A stretch of DNA of 64,000 nt, from positions 124,001 to 188,000 of the forward strand of contig NZ_JRQQ01000008.1 of the NCBI RefSeq assembly GCF_001625325.1. Direction: 5' to 3'. Source of the stretch: Croceicoccus estronivorus (GTDB lineage Bacteria > Pseudomonadota > Alphaproteobacteria > Sphingomonadales > Sphingomonadaceae). The notes under the pieces are model-generated. The model saw nothing but the letters and a program-made list of their open reading frames with translations. It searched no databases and was not told the origin of the DNA. Below, in pieces: positions 8,800 through 18,659 of this stretch (its first letter is position 1; the number at the start of each line of letters is the position of its first letter). The translations under genes were made by a program, and so were the position numbers.

Positions 8800-10041
8800 T
8801 TGATCCTTTCCCCTTTTGAATGGACTATCGCCAAGCGATACATGCTGCCCGGACGGGGTGAAGCATTCATCGCCCTTGTCGCAGGAATCAGCTTGGCCGC
8901 AGTCATGCTCGGCGTTGCCGCGCTGGTCATCGTGATGAGCGTGATGAACGGTTTTCGCGGCGAATTGCTGGACAAGATCGTCGGGCTTAACGGCCATGCG
9001 ATCATTCAGGCCTATGGCGGACGACTCGAAAATTGGCAGAGCGTGTTGAAGGAAGTGAGGGCGACGCCGGGCGTCGTTCGCGCCTCGCCGCTGATCGAAC
9101 AGCCTCTGCTGACGAGTTTTAATGGCCGGGTAGAAGCAATTCTGGTGCGTGGGAACACGCAGGAAGATATCCGTCGGCTGGAACCGCAGAAGACGGAGGG
9201 TGATCTCAAGGAATTGGCGCCGGGCGCGGGTAATGTCGCCATCGGCGCGCGCCTGGCTGAAAACCTTGGCGCCAGAGTGGGTGATACGATCACCATCATC
9301 AATCCGCAGGGCCGGGCAACTCCGTTCGGCACAGTACCGCGGGAAATCGGCTATCATGTTTCCGCGATCTTCGAGATCGGTGTTTACGACTACGATCAGG
9401 CCTTTGTCGTGATGCCGATGAAGGATGCACAAACCTTGCTGCTCACCGGTGACTCGGTGGGGATGATCGAAGTGAAGACCACTGATCCGGACGAGGTTTC
9501 GCAGATCATGGCGCCGCTGACCAAGAAGCTCGCCGGACAAGCGGTCGTTTCCGACTGGAAGACCATTAACGCCAGCTTGTTCGAGGCATTGGCGGTGGAA
9601 CGGGTCGCCATGTTCGTTGTCCTGTCGATCATCGTGCTGGTGGCCGTGTTCAACATTCTCTCCAGCCTGATCATGCTGGTGCGCGCCAAGACGCGGGACA
9701 TCGCCATTATGCGGACGATGGGGGCCACGCGTAAAAGCCTGATGAAAGTCTTCGTCGCAATCGGTTTTGTGATCGGTGCGCTCGGCACGCTGGCAGGCCT
9801 CGTTCTTGGTTTCATATTCCTGTTTTTCCGGCAGCCTATCGTTCATGCGATAGAGATTGTGACTGGACAGAACCTCTGGGATCCTTCGATCCGGTTTCTG
9901 ACAGAGTTGCCCTCGCGAACGGACCCGGTCGAAGTGATGGTCATTTCATGGATGGCGCTGGGGTTCAGTTTTCTGGCGACGCTCTATCCCGCATTCAAGG
10001 CGGCGAGCACTGATCCGGTACAGGTATTGCGTTATGAGTAG
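8800..10041 (+). CDS. lolC: Lipoprotein-releasing ABC transporter permease (LolC/LolE family)
   Basis: A 413-residue membrane permease that, with LolD, extracts outer-membrane-bound lipoproteins from the inner membrane and passes them to LolA. The start is a TTG (8800) giving [23 protein letters not shown], which matches the family N-terminus. Four transmembrane segments are seen: one near residues 22-45 and three in the C-terminal half ([40 protein letters not shown], and the last near 385-400), enclosing a periplasmic MacB-like domain. [20 protein letters not shown] is strongly Lol-like. Only one permease gene precedes lolD, so the transporter may use a homodimer (LolF arrangement) rather than LolC plus LolE. 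Confidence 0.92.
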   Translation: MILSPFEWTIAKRYMLPGRGEAFIALVAGISLAAVMLGVAALVIVMSVMNGFRGELLDKIVGLNGHAIIQAYGGRLENWQSVLKEVRATPGVVRASPLIEQPLLTSFNGRVEAILVRGNTQEDIRRLEPQKTEGDLKELAPGAGNVAIGARLAENLGARVGDTITIINPQGRATPFGTVPREIGYHVSAIFEIGVYDYDQAFVVMPMKDAQTLLLTGDSVGMIEVKTTDPDEVSQIMAPLTKKLAGQAVVSDWKTINASLFEALAVERVAMFVVLSIIVLVAVFNILSSLIMLVRAKTRDIAIMRTMGATRKSLMKVFVAIGFVIGALGTLAGLVLGFIFLFFRQPIVHAIEIVTGQNLWDPSIRFLTELPSRTDPVEVMVISWMALGFSFLATLYPAFKAASTDPVQVLRYE

Positions 10042-10708
10042 TGCGGTAGTTCAGCTGACCGGGCTGACGCGCAGCTTTGAACAGGGCGGCGTGCGGATCG
10101 ACGTGTTGCGGGGTGTGGATCTCACTATCCAGGCGGGGGAAATCGTTGCACTGCTTGGGCCATCAGGCGCGGGCAAATCGACGATGCTGCAAGCGATCGG
10201 ACTGCTGGAAGGGGGATTCGGCGGGACGATCGAGATCGCCGGGAAAGACGCGAGTCGGCTCTCAGGCGATGCACGCACGACACTCCGCCGGGATCATCTG
10301 GGCTTTGTGTATCAATTCCACCATCTTCTTCCTGATTTCTCGGCCGAGGAAAATGTGGTGTTGCCGCAGCTTGTGGCGAACAAGAGCCGTGAGGAAGCAG
10401 AAGCACGGGCACGTGAACTTCTCGGGGCATTAGGCCTCGGCAAACGGCTGGATCACCGGCCAAGCCAGCTTTCGGGGGGGGAACAGCAGCGTGTTGCTGT
10501 CGCGCGCGCGCTTGCCAATCGACCGCAACTGGTGCTCGCTGACGAACCTACGGGCAATCTCGACGAAGTAACGGCAGACAAGGTCCTGCAGCAATTTCTT
10601 CGCCTCGTCAGGGGGGAGGGGAGTGCGGCGCTGGTGGCCACGCATAACGAGAGGCTGGCCCTGTCTATGGACCGGGTCGTCAGGCTGCATGAGGGGCATC
10701 TTCAATAG
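10034..10708 (+). CDS. lolD: Lipoprotein-releasing ABC transporter ATP-binding protein
   Basis: A 224-residue ATPase of the LolD/MacB group. Walker A is GPSGAGKST (about 43-51), the Q-loop lies in [20 protein letters not shown], the signature is [15 protein letters not shown] (about 143-157), and Walker B with the following motif is [12 protein letters not shown] (about 164-175). The MacB/LolD-type QFHHLLPDF stretch supports the assignment over a generic exporter. The start overlaps the permease stop by eight bases, so the two are coupled. Confidence 0.94.
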   Translation: MSSAVVQLTGLTRSFEQGGVRIDVLRGVDLTIQAGEIVALLGPSGAGKSTMLQAIGLLEGGFGGTIEIAGKDASRLSGDARTTLRRDHLGFVYQFHHLLPDFSAEENVVLPQLVANKSREEAEARARELLGALGLGKRLDHRPSQLSGGEQQRVAVARALANRPQLVLADEPTGNLDEVTADKVLQQFLRLVRGEGSAALVATHNERLALSMDRVVRLHEGHLQ

Positions 10709-10793
10709 CCCCCTTTCCTTGGCCGGGATCATTGATTATCGGCCGGCAATCGCCAGAATGGCACTATACGCAATTTAGGGAAATGTACTGAAA

Positions 10794-11057
10794 ATGACCG
10801 ATACGACCCAACAGCCGACCCCTGTGGAATGGGAGGATCACTCCGAACTGCACAGGAAGGATGATGGCGGCGGGTTGCTCTCGGCATTCAAAGCCGTTCG
10901 TCAGGGAACTCTGGCCGAACTCGTTCGGTTTGTTGCGAGCCTTCCTGAAGAGGAACGTGGCGATTATGTGATCGAAAAGTCGGGCGATCACCGACTGGAA
11001 CTGGTTGAGATCATGGCGCTTGCGTCTCGTCCGGATTTCCCGGGCCGTGCTGCCTGA
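10794..11057 (+). CDS. Small hypothetical protein
   Basis: An 87-residue acidic soluble protein with no signal peptide, no membrane segment and no motif that I recognise. The middle (LLSAFKAVRQGTLAELVRFVASLPEEERGDYVIEKSGDHRL) looks helical and ordered, the first 25 residues look disordered. It lies between lolD and the glutathione peroxidase gene on the same strand, 14 bases before the latter, so it may be cotranscribed with it. Codon use resembles the neighbours, which supports it being real. Confidence 0.65.
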   Translation: MTDTTQQPTPVEWEDHSELHRKDDGGGLLSAFKAVRQGTLAELVRFVASLPEEERGDYVIEKSGDHRLELVEIMALASRPDFPGRAA

Positions 11058-11071
11058 GCGGGGCGGCTAAC

Positions 11072-11551
11072 GTGGCTTCCCTTGCCGATTTTTCGGTTGA
11101 ACGGCCGGATGGGACGATATTCGATCTGGCCGATTTGCAGGGGAAGGTCGTGTTGGTCGTCAACACGGCAAGTAAATGTGGTTTCACCCCTCAATATGAA
11201 GGGTTGGAGGAACTGCAGCGCAAATTTGCTGCTCGCGGTTTTGAGGTGATTGCATTTCCATGCAATCAGTTCGGTAAGCAAGAGCCGGGAAGCGCGGACG
11301 AAATCGCCAGTTTCTGCCGGCTGACATATGATGTGACCTTCCCCGTAATGAAGAAGGTCGATGTCAATGGCGATGGATCAATTCCGCTCTACACATGGCT
11401 GAAAGGCGAGGCGCCCGGGCTGATGGGAACCCGCGCGATCAAATGGAATTTCACGAAATTCCTGATCGACCGCACGGGCCAGGTGGTCCGCCGCTATGCA
11501 CCGATGGATAAGCCGGAAACGCTTCAAGCTGATATAGAGGCTCTCCTCTAG
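11072..11551 (+). CDS. Glutathione peroxidase family protein
   Basis: A 159-residue thiol peroxidase of the glutathione peroxidase family that reduces hydroperoxides. The start is GTG 11072. The catalytic residues are all visible: peroxidatic Cys in NTASKCGFTPQY (about residue 35), Gln in FPCNQFGKQEPGS (about 70) and Trp/Asn in IKWNFTKFLID (about 128-134). There is no signal peptide, so it acts in the cytoplasm. Bacterial members with this Cys are commonly thioredoxin-linked rather than glutathione-linked. Confidence 0.93.
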   Translation: MASLADFSVERPDGTIFDLADLQGKVVLVVNTASKCGFTPQYEGLEELQRKFAARGFEVIAFPCNQFGKQEPGSADEIASFCRLTYDVTFPVMKKVDVNGDGSIPLYTWLKGEAPGLMGTRAIKWNFTKFLIDRTGQVVRRYAPMDKPETLQADIEALL

Positions 11552-11556
11552 GGATA

Positions 11557-12723
11557 TCAGCTTGACAGCTTTTCCAATGCTGGTTCGTCAATCGTGGCAA
11601 CGGCTTGTTTCAACACATCGATATTGGGTACGCTGCCGTCAGCTTCGACCATAAACCGGTCGGCGACCATGACGCCGAAATGGCCGCGGCTGCCGGATTT
11701 ACTCCACTTTTCGGATTGCATGCGCCCGTCGACAACGCCTGTGCGTTCATAACCGTCGGCGTTTTCGCTGCTCTGTTCCATTCCCATGGCTACGCCCATG
11801 CCGCCCAATGCGCCAAGGGCATTGGTATCGGATATCCGCAAATCGAAACGATTGCCGCCATCTTCATAAGTCGCAGAAGCGTGGCTTAGCCCGCCAGCAG
11901 CCATACTGTCGAACCCGGTCCGGCTATAGCTTCCGATCGAGGCAGGAAGCAGGGCTTTCAATTGGTCCGTCGAAATGGGCTTCAACTCACCCTTGGCCAT
12001 CTTTTCCGCCCGCTCAGCGGCTTTTTGAGCCTTGCCCACATCGACAGAGCCGACGCCGGGGATATTCATGGTTCCGGACATTTCGCCGCTCTCGGCAATT
12101 TCATCGTAGGGGCTGTGGCCGAAGAGGTGTGCAGCAGCGCTCGTGACTGCGCCGACCACGAGATACAGGACGATTGCCGCCAGGATCGTCACAGCAGTGT
12201 AGCCTACCGCCTTTTCCTGGGGCACTTTCATCATCACCGGGCCACCAAGGTAAAACAGGTAAATACCATAGAGACCGCCGATTGCCGCGATGATGCCGAG
12301 TGCGGGCAGAAGCCCGAAAACAGCCGCAATCCAGCCCGCTGTCATTGAATAGGCAACGAGTTTGAATGCTTTTGGCCCGTCCTGTGTTCCGCCGAACTTG
12401 GGGGCAAGGAAATTGGCGATCAGCATCAATATGAACAGGCCGACCAAAGTCGCCACATAGCTTGCCACGGCCGCACCCAGTGCGCCCATGAACGACGGGC
12501 GGTAAGTGAAACCGAAAGCGCCATACCCGAACAACTGGCTGCCGATCAGGGTGCAGACAGGGCCGATAGCGGCCAGCGGTACGGCATATTTGACAAAGAC
12601 GTCGCTTATGCCAGTCGGTTCTTCGGCGATCTTTGGCCATTCTTCGGTTGGCTTCAGGATGATCGATTTGGCCCGATCCACCAGGTCGCGGGTCTGTGGG
12701 CCAGGGTTGGAATTTTGTTCCAT
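11557..12723 (-). CDS. Yip1-family membrane protein
   Basis: A 388-residue protein. The N-terminal part has the bacterial Yip1 pattern (LVDRAKSIILKPTEEWPKIA, then five hydrophobic segments between about residues 45 and 195, including GYGAFGFTY). After the membrane domain there is a soluble region of about 190 residues with GVGSVDVGKAQKAAERAEKM and a LLPASIGSYSRTG segment, probably outside the cytoplasm. Function is unknown. The start is ATG 12723 preceded by GGGGAAC. It is convergent with the peroxidase gene and divergent from dnaE. Confidence 0.8.
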   Translation of the reverse strand: MEQNSNPGPQTRDLVDRAKSIILKPTEEWPKIAEEPTGISDVFVKYAVPLAAIGPVCTLIGSQLFGYGAFGFTYRPSFMGALGAAVASYVATLVGLFILMLIANFLAPKFGGTQDGPKAFKLVAYSMTAGWIAAVFGLLPALGIIAAIGGLYGIYLFYLGGPVMMKVPQEKAVGYTAVTILAAIVLYLVVGAVTSAAAHLFGHSPYDEIAESGEMSGTMNIPGVGSVDVGKAQKAAERAEKMAKGELKPISTDQLKALLPASIGSYSRTGFDSMAAGGLSHASATYEDGGNRFDLRISDTNALGALGGMGVAMGMEQSSENADGYERTGVVDGRMQSEKWSKSGSRGHFGVMVADRFMVEADGSVPNIDVLKQAVATIDEPALEKLSS

Positions 12724-12860
12724 GTACAGTTCCCCCATTTCTGAATGCGCAATAGGATCATATTTGCTGGATATTACAAGACGAGATCGACCACCTTTTC
12801 CCCAGAACTGGAACGGTCGCAGCTTGAATGACGCTTGAAATCGACCTTAGGTTCCCGATC

Positions 12861-15800
12861 ATGGCTTATGCTCCTTTCGTGCCTTTGCGGATCCTGTCAT
12901 CGTACTCGATGCTCGAAGGTGCAATCGACCCGAAGGCGATCGCCCAACTGGCGAAAGATCGCGGCTTTCCCGCCATTGCCATCTGTGATCGCAATGGCCT
13001 TTACGGCACCGTTGCGTTTGCGGGCGCGTGTCGGGACAAAGGTGTCCAGCCGATCGTTGGTACTCTTTTGGGGGTGGCAAGAAGTGCGGATGGCGCCGAA
13101 GGCGGCCCAATCGATTATTTACCTGTTTTCGCGCAGGATGAGACTGGCTGGGAAAACCTTTGCCATCTGGTAAGCCGGGCTCATCTCGACCGTCCGCCAC
13201 ATGAGGAACCGCACGTCATGCGGGCGTGGCTGGAAGGATATACCGACGGCTTGATCGCTTTGACAGGCGCTGGGGAAGGGGCGCTCACGCGTCTTTTTGC
13301 GGAAGGGCAGCACCATCACGCTCAGGAATATGGCGAGTGGCTGGAAAGACTGTTTCCCGAACGGCTTTATGTCGAGATTGCGCGGCGCAATAATCCCGTC
13401 GAGGATTCTGCCGAGGAGGCTTTGATCGCTTACGCCTTTGCACGCGATCTACCGCTTGTTGCTACCAATCCTGCCAATTTTGCAGAGGCGCATTTTCGTG
13501 CCGCGCATGATGCGATGCTGTGTATCGCGAACTCGACCCATATCGATGCATCGGATCGTCCACGGTCTTCGGCGGAAAACTATGTGAAGCCGGCGGATTC
13601 CATGGCTGAGGCCTTTGCAGATCTGCCGGAAGCGATCGCGAACACCTTGGTCATCGCACAGCGATGTGCCGTTGCTCCGCCAAAGCGCAAACCGATCCTG
13701 CCTAGTCTTGCCGGCGATGCAGAAGGCGAAGTGCGAATGATGGCGGAAGACGCGCGCCGTGGGCTGGATGCGCGTTTGGAGCCATATGGGGAGCTTACCC
13801 CTGATGAGCGCAAGGTCTATGACGACCGGCTTCAGTTCGAGATCGACATTATCACCCGGATGGGATTCCCAGGGTATTTCCTGATCGTTGCCGACTTTAT
13901 CAAGTGGGCAAAGGAAAACGGTATTCCCGTGGGGCCAGGGCGTGGTTCGGGCGCTGGGTCCCTGGTTGCATGGGCGCTCACCATTACAGATCTGGATCCA
14001 ATCAGGCTTGGGCTGCTGTTTGAACGCTTTCTCAACCCGGAACGCGTTTCCATGCCGGATTTCGATATCGATTTCTGTGAAACGCGACGGGGCGAGGTTA
14101 TCCGCTATGTTCAGCGGAAATACGGTCACGACCACGTGGCCCAGATCATCACTTTCGGTAAGCTGAAGGCGCGAGCGGTCCTGCGCGATTGCGGCCGGAT
14201 TCTGCAGATGACTTATGGGCAGGTCGATCGGTTGTGCAAGATGGTGCCGAACCATCCGACGGACCCATGGACTTTGCCGCGTGCGCTCAACGGTGCGGCG
14301 GATTTCAAACGTGAATACGATACTGATTCTGACGTAAAGCGTTTGGTCGATTTGGCCATGCAACTTGAGGGGCTGCCCCGCAACAGTTCCACCCACGCTG
14401 CGGGTGTGGTGATTGGCGACAGGCCCCTGGCCCAGCTGGTTCCGCTCTACCGCGACCCGCGTTCGGATATGCCGGTGACCCAATTCGACATGAAGCATGT
14501 CGAAGATTCGGGGCTGGTAAAGTTCGACTTTCTCGGGCTCAAAACGCTGTCGGTTTTGCGCAAGGCTGTGGACCTGCTGAAGAAGCGGGGCATCGAGGTG
14601 GAACTGGATCGCCTAGGATGGGACGATCCGAAAGTTTATGAGCTGCTCCAGTCCGGCAATACGGTGGGCGTGTTCCAGCTGGAATCCGAAGGTATGCGGC
14701 GCACGCTGGCATCGGTGAAGCCGACCAATTTCGGCGACATTATCGCGCTCGTTTCGCTCTATCGTCCCGGCCCGATGGATAACATCCCGTTATTCGGGAA
14801 ACGAAAGAGCGGTGTGGAGCCAATTGAATATCCGCATCCCAAGCTCGAAGGTATTCTCGCGGAAACCTACGGCATCTTCGTTTACCAGGAACAGGTGATG
14901 CAGGCTGCGCAGGTCCTGGCCGGATATTCGCTCGGAGATGCTGACCTTTTGCGCCGCGCGATGGGCAAGAAGATTCAGGCGGAAATGGATGCGCAACGTG
15001 CCCGTTTTGTCGAAGGGTGCAAGGAAGTTTCGGGAATTGAGGCCAAAAAGGCCAATGAGCTGTTCGACTTGATCGATAAGTTCGCCGGTTACGGCTTCAA
15101 CAAGAGCCACGCTGCGGCTTACGCTTTGCTTGCCTACCAGACGGCGTGGTTGAAGGCCCATTATCCTGAAGAATTTTATGCCGGGTCCATGTGTTTCGAC
15201 ATGCACCAGTCTGAAAAGCTCAGTGTTTTTATCGATGATGCACGGCGGCAGAAGATTCCGATCACAATTGCGGGACCGGATATAAACAGTTCGGAGGCGG
15301 AGTTTACCGTTGAGCAGACAGACGAAGGGTACGCTCTTCGCTACGCTCTCGCCGGTATTCGCAATGTCGGCGAAAAGGCGATGGAAGCCATCGTCGCCGA
15401 GCGCGAGGCAAACGGCCGATTTGCGAGCCTTGATGATCTGTTTCGTCGATTGCCGGCCGGGTCGATGAACCGTCGGCAGCTTGAGGCTTTGGCAGGTGCA
15501 GGTGCGTTCGACAGCCTGGAAACCAATCGGGCCAGTGTGTTCGCCAGTGCTGAAATGCTGATGGGAGCAGCCGACGCCGCGATGCGTGAGCGTGCAAGCG
15601 GACAGGTCGGGCTGTTCGGCGGGGAAGATCATGCTGTACCCTCCCTGCGCCTTGTGGAAGTTCAGCCCTGGAATCGTGCTGAACAGATGGCTCATGAACG
15701 AGAGAACTTCGGCTTCTATTTCGCCGCACATCCAGTGGAACAGTTCCGGGCGATTGCGAGTGCGAACGGTGCGCGCAGTTATGCTGGACTGATGGATTCA

Positions 15801-16346
15801 GGCGTGGCCGGGGGACGCAGCGCGGCTGTGATGGCTGCGATGGTTGAAGGGGCAAACAAGGGCAAGACCCGGAAGGGCGCCGATTTCGTTCGGGCGGATT
15901 TTTCGGATTCCTCAGGCCAGTTCAGTGCTGCCTGTTTTGAGGAGAGTCTTGTAGAATCCTTCGTCAAATGGGCGCGGGAAGGGACATGCGTACTGCTCAA
16001 TGTCGAATTGGACAGTCCCAATCCTGATGAGCCGCCTCGCGTAACGGTCAGGGGTGCGCGGCCATTGGCCGACGTGAAAAGTGGCGCACATATGCGGCTG
16101 ACACTTGAGGTGAGTGAAGCCCCGGCTTTGCGTATGCTGGCGGACATGCTGCCACAAGGCGAGAAAGGGAAAGGGGAAGTCTTGGCGCGGCTCCGCACGA
16201 CATGCGGCACAAATCCGCTTGTCCGTCTCGGCGATGGATTCTCACTGGATGGAGAATTGGCCGAAAAGCTGCAGGAAATCCCTGGTGTTGCGAAGGTGTC
16301 ATTGAGCGCGCAACCGAACGGACGGCACCTGAGGTTAGTGGCCTGA
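12861..16346 (+). CDS. dnaE: DNA polymerase III subunit alpha
   Basis: The 1161-residue replicative polymerase alpha subunit (family C). The start at 12861 gives MAYAPFVPLRILSSYSMLEG, the usual N-terminus of the PHP domain; ATG 12828 in frame would add 11 residues. The PHP domain (1-270) is followed by the palm with PVGPGRGSGAGSLVAW (about 356-371) and the catalytic PDFDIDF (about 398-404), then IYQEQ-like YGIFVYQEQVMQ, AGYGFNKSHAAAYALLAYQT, a helix-hairpin-helix region and a C-terminal OB-fold. Length equals E. coli DnaE. It is monocistronic, diverging from the Yip1 gene across 137 bases. Confidence 0.96.
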   Translation: MAYAPFVPLRILSSYSMLEGAIDPKAIAQLAKDRGFPAIAICDRNGLYGTVAFAGACRDKGVQPIVGTLLGVARSADGAEGGPIDYLPVFAQDETGWENLCHLVSRAHLDRPPHEEPHVMRAWLEGYTDGLIALTGAGEGALTRLFAEGQHHHAQEYGEWLERLFPERLYVEIARRNNPVEDSAEEALIAYAFARDLPLVATNPANFAEAHFRAAHDAMLCIANSTHIDASDRPRSSAENYVKPADSMAEAFADLPEAIANTLVIAQRCAVAPPKRKPILPSLAGDAEGEVRMMAEDARRGLDARLEPYGELTPDERKVYDDRLQFEIDIITRMGFPGYFLIVADFIKWAKENGIPVGPGRGSGAGSLVAWALTITDLDPIRLGLLFERFLNPERVSMPDFDIDFCETRRGEVIRYVQRKYGHDHVAQIITFGKLKARAVLRDCGRILQMTYGQVDRLCKMVPNHPTDPWTLPRALNGAADFKREYDTDSDVKRLVDLAMQLEGLPRNSSTHAAGVVIGDRPLAQLVPLYRDPRSDMPVTQFDMKHVEDSGLVKFDFLGLKTLSVLRKAVDLLKKRGIEVELDRLGWDDPKVYELLQSGNTVGVFQLESEGMRRTLASVKPTNFGDIIALVSLYRPGPMDNIPLFGKRKSGVEPIEYPHPKLEGILAETYGIFVYQEQVMQAAQVLAGYSLGDADLLRRAMGKKIQAEMDAQRARFVEGCKEVSGIEAKKANELFDLIDKFAGYGFNKSHAAAYALLAYQTAWLKAHYPEEFYAGSMCFDMHQSEKLSVFIDDARRQKIPITIAGPDINSSEAEFTVEQTDEGYALRYALAGIRNVGEKAMEAIVAEREANGRFASLDDLFRRLPAGSMNRRQLEALAGAGAFDSLETNRASVFASAEMLMGAADAAMRERASGQVGLFGGEDHAVPSLRLVEVQPWNRAEQMAHERENFGFYFAAHPVEQFRAIASANGARSYAGLMDSGVAGGRSAAVMAAMVEGANKGKTRKGADFVRADFSDSSGQFSAACFEESLVESFVKWAREGTCVLLNVELDSPNPDEPPRVTVRGARPLADVKSGAHMRLTLEVSEAPALRMLADMLPQGEKGKGEVLARLRTTCGTNPLVRLGDGFSLDGELAEKLQEIPGVAKVSLSAQPNGRHLRLVA

Positions 16347-16396
16347 TTTCTCTTTGAGCCAGCAGTAACTGAAATGGCTGGATCGAATATAGCAGC

Positions 16397-17485
16397 CTAA
16401 AAGAGGCTAAGCTGCCCGCCCCGTGGTGGTCGGCGGAATTGGCTGCAATCGAGAAGAAGATCCTCATTTTTGATACCTGCGCGCTTGCAGGCAATACGAA
16501 AACGTGTGCGGATGAGGTCCGCCCAAATTCCTTTGGGCTTCATGCGTGTGAAATAGTCTGGATCATTGTCGCGCCCATCACGCATGTCTTGTACGATTGC
16601 CATGACTTTGCTCGCGCGGTCGGGAAAGTGAACTGCAAGCCACTCACGAAATAATGGTGCGACTTCGTGCGGCAAGCGCAAAGCTATCCAACTGGCTGAT
16701 GATACGCCGATTTTACCTGCCGCTTGCAGTAGTGTTTCCATGAAGATATCGGTCACCGCTGGTATAACAGGCGCGATAGAGATGTTGGTCGGCACGCCCA
16801 TTTCCGTAAGCACGCCGAGTGCAGCCAGCCTTTTGGCAGGGGTCGCCGCACGAGGTTCAAGCAGGCGGGACAATTGCGGATCAAGGCTGGTTACCGAAAG
16901 GGAGACTGCGGTGAGGTTTCGGCGCGCAAGTTCGGTCAGGAGATCTGCGTCACGCAACACGCGATCCGACTTGGTGGTGATCGTTACCGGGTGACGGCAT
17001 TCGAGACATAATTCGAGAATGCGCCGTGTAATGCGATATTGCGCCTCTATCGGCTGATATGGATCGGTGTTGGTGCCCATGGCGACGGGAGCCGGGCGAT
17101 AGCCGGCTCTCGCGAAAGTCTCGCGCAAGATGATGGGGGCATTCGGTTTGACGAACAGCTTCGTTTCAAAATCGAGGCCTGGCGAGAGATCATGAAAAGC
17201 GTGGGTGGGGCGAGCATAGCAGTAGATGCAGCCATGCTCGCAACCGCGATAGGCATTTACCGATCGATCAAAAGGAATGTCAGGAGACTTGTTGAAGCTG
17301 AGAACGGCCTTGGGGTGCTCCTCGGTGACGGTTGTCCGCAACTTGTCCACAGGGCCATCCACAGTCTCCCGTGCATCCAGCCAGTCCCCGTCGGCGCTAC
17401 GACTGGGAAGAGCAAAGCGGGTGGAAAGGTCACCTGATTGCGCGCCACGCCCATGCATTGGAGCTGAGATGCGATGTCTTGTCAT
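16397..17485 (-). CDS. PA0069 family radical SAM protein
   Basis: A 362-residue radical SAM protein related to spore photoproduct lyase in sequence. The 4Fe-4S motif CxxxCxxC is AYRGCEHGCIYCYARPTHAF (about residues 78-97), preceded by KSPDIPFDRSVN. Later motifs include MGTNTDPYQPIE and TKSDRVLRDADLL, diagnostic of this uncharacterised group. C-terminal FRRPPRGGQLSLF completes the protein. The substrate is unknown. The start could be ATG 17485 or the Met nine codons later; neither has a strong ribosome binding site. It is convergent with dnaE. Confidence 0.9.
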   Translation of the reverse strand: MTRHRISAPMHGRGAQSGDLSTRFALPSRSADGDWLDARETVDGPVDKLRTTVTEEHPKAVLSFNKSPDIPFDRSVNAYRGCEHGCIYCYARPTHAFHDLSPGLDFETKLFVKPNAPIILRETFARAGYRPAPVAMGTNTDPYQPIEAQYRITRRILELCLECRHPVTITTKSDRVLRDADLLTELARRNLTAVSLSVTSLDPQLSRLLEPRAATPAKRLAALGVLTEMGVPTNISIAPVIPAVTDIFMETLLQAAGKIGVSSASWIALRLPHEVAPLFREWLAVHFPDRASKVMAIVQDMRDGRDNDPDYFTRMKPKGIWADLIRTRFRIACKRAGIKNEDLLLDCSQFRRPPRGGQLSLF

Positions 17486-17588
17486 AAATGGAACATATAA
17501 AGAACATTTGTGGCAATGTCATGGTCTCGTTCGTAGGATTTCGCCGAAGCTGAACCCGATTTTGTCCCCGCTCGCCAAGAAAACCGGC

Positions 17589-18188
17589 TCAGTCAGAGTC
17601 ATTTTCCGTGGGGGAGGCCAGTTGCAATGTGTATTCGCGCACATCCTTGGGCCAAGCCTCGGTGGCGCGCGACAACGCACCAAAATTATCTGCGAAAAGT
17701 GCGCGGGAGGCTTCTTCAAAGCCGCTATAATTCCCGGCGACTGCACTCATGAATCGATACGTACGTTCCTGTGCCAAATGGCGCGAAGTTTCAGTTCTGG
17801 CCTCTCGTCGAGCCTTATCGATTAGACGGCGGAGGGTTTGTGACGCGCCGCCTTTCTGTGAAGCCAGCCAGTCCCAGTGGCGCGGAAGCAAAGTAACTTC
17901 ACGCCCTATCACGCCCAGTCTGGGCCGTCCTCGTTTCTTTGCTGATATTGTCTGTGCCACTGGGTGCTGTGCCAGACGCGCAATGATCTCGGCCGAAGTT
18001 CCACGGAAATCAATATCGAGAACTGCGCCAGTGTCGTCGTCAAAGATCAGAATCGAGGCATGGGGATCGCTCACTAGTGGTTTGAGATAGAGGACTACTT
18101 CCACCAACTGGCCGGACGAGACCTTCCTGTTTCCGTCGAATGCGGTGCAGGGCTTTGCGAGAGTTTCAGGGGGGAGATCTTTGTTCAT
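17589..18188 (-). CDS. DUF2239 family protein
   Basis: A 199-residue protein of the uncharacterised DUF2239 family, recognised by TAFDGNRKVSSGQLVEVVLY near the start and by the conserved core KKRGRPRLGVIGREVTLLPR followed by HWDWLASQKGGASQTLRRLI. The KRGRP stretch resembles an AT-hook and could touch DNA, but that is inference. The ATG at 18188 has AAGGT at five bases. It diverges from the GIY-YIG gene across an 83-base gap containing a direct repeat. Confidence 0.85.
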   Translation of the reverse strand: MNKDLPPETLAKPCTAFDGNRKVSSGQLVEVVLYLKPLVSDPHASILIFDDDTGAVLDIDFRGTSAEIIARLAQHPVAQTISAKKRGRPRLGVIGREVTLLPRHWDWLASQKGGASQTLRRLIDKARREARTETSRHLAQERTYRFMSAVAGNYSGFEEASRALFADNFGALSRATEAWPKDVREYTLQLASPTENDSD

Positions 18189-18190
18189 AT

Positions 18191-18234
18191 TACCTTGGTG
18201 AATTGATTTTATTATCCAGTCAATATACCTTGGT
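18191..18234. repeat. Direct repeat TACCTTGGT in divergent promoter region
   Basis: TACCTTGGT occurs at 18191-18199 and 18226-18234, each followed after one or three bases by AATTGAT. Each copy is itself a small dyad (ACC-TT-GGT). They lie in the AT-rich gap between the DUF2239 and GIY-YIG genes. They could be binding sites of one regulator. A caution: the left copy also contains the ribosome binding site of the DUF2239 gene on the minus strand. Confidence 0.5.
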
Positions 18235-18271
18235 AAAAATTGATGGACGTTCCATACGTGATGGAGGCTAT

Positions 18272-18607
18272 ATGGATAAAGAAGCCCGGCGGCAGGCGGT
18301 ATTGCGGTACAAAGAACGGAACAGCGATCCCGGGATATACGCTGTCCGCAGCACTCGCGATGCCCGTGTATGGATCGGAAGGGCCAACGATGTCGGCACG
18401 ATCTGGAACAGACTGTGGTTCACATTGCGGCAGGGTGCGTACCCGCATCGTTCGCTACAGCAGGCTTGGAATAATTGCGGCGCGGAAGCATTCCAGTTTG
18501 AGGTCCTCGAAATCCTTGATGAGAAGGATCTTCAATACTCGCGGGATCGTGTTCTCAAGGAGCGATTGGAGTACTGGCTTGCCAAACTCGATGGCGTCCG
18601 CATCTAA
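18272..18607 (+). CDS. GIY-YIG nuclease family protein
   Basis: A 111-residue single-domain protein. The start MDKEARRQAVLRYKER is preceded by GGAGG at six bases. The GIY motif is GIYAVRS (about 21-27), the second motif is altered to VWIGRANDVG (WIG in place of YIG), then IWNRLWFTLRQG supplies the expected Arg and KERLEYWLAK near the end supplies a Glu. Such short proteins in sphingomonads may be nucleases, but the altered YIG leaves activity open. It is divergent from the DUF2239 gene and convergent with moaB. Confidence 0.82.
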   Translation: MDKEARRQAVLRYKERNSDPGIYAVRSTRDARVWIGRANDVGTIWNRLWFTLRQGAYPHRSLQQAWNNCGAEAFQFEVLEILDEKDLQYSRDRVLKERLEYWLAKLDGVRI

Positions 18608-18659
18608 ACCAGTAATGTGTAGGAGCCGAGTTCGCCATTCGCTCCAATGGTTTGGGGTG

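Noticed and set aside
8785-9846. 353-codon minus-strand frame opposite lolC/E
   Set aside because: Rich in His, Arg and Asp without family features; explained by the codon bias of the real permease gene on the plus strand.
13449-15731. Two long minus-strand frames within dnaE (349 and 313 codons)
   Set aside because: Shadows of dnaE, whose motifs are unambiguous across the whole interval.
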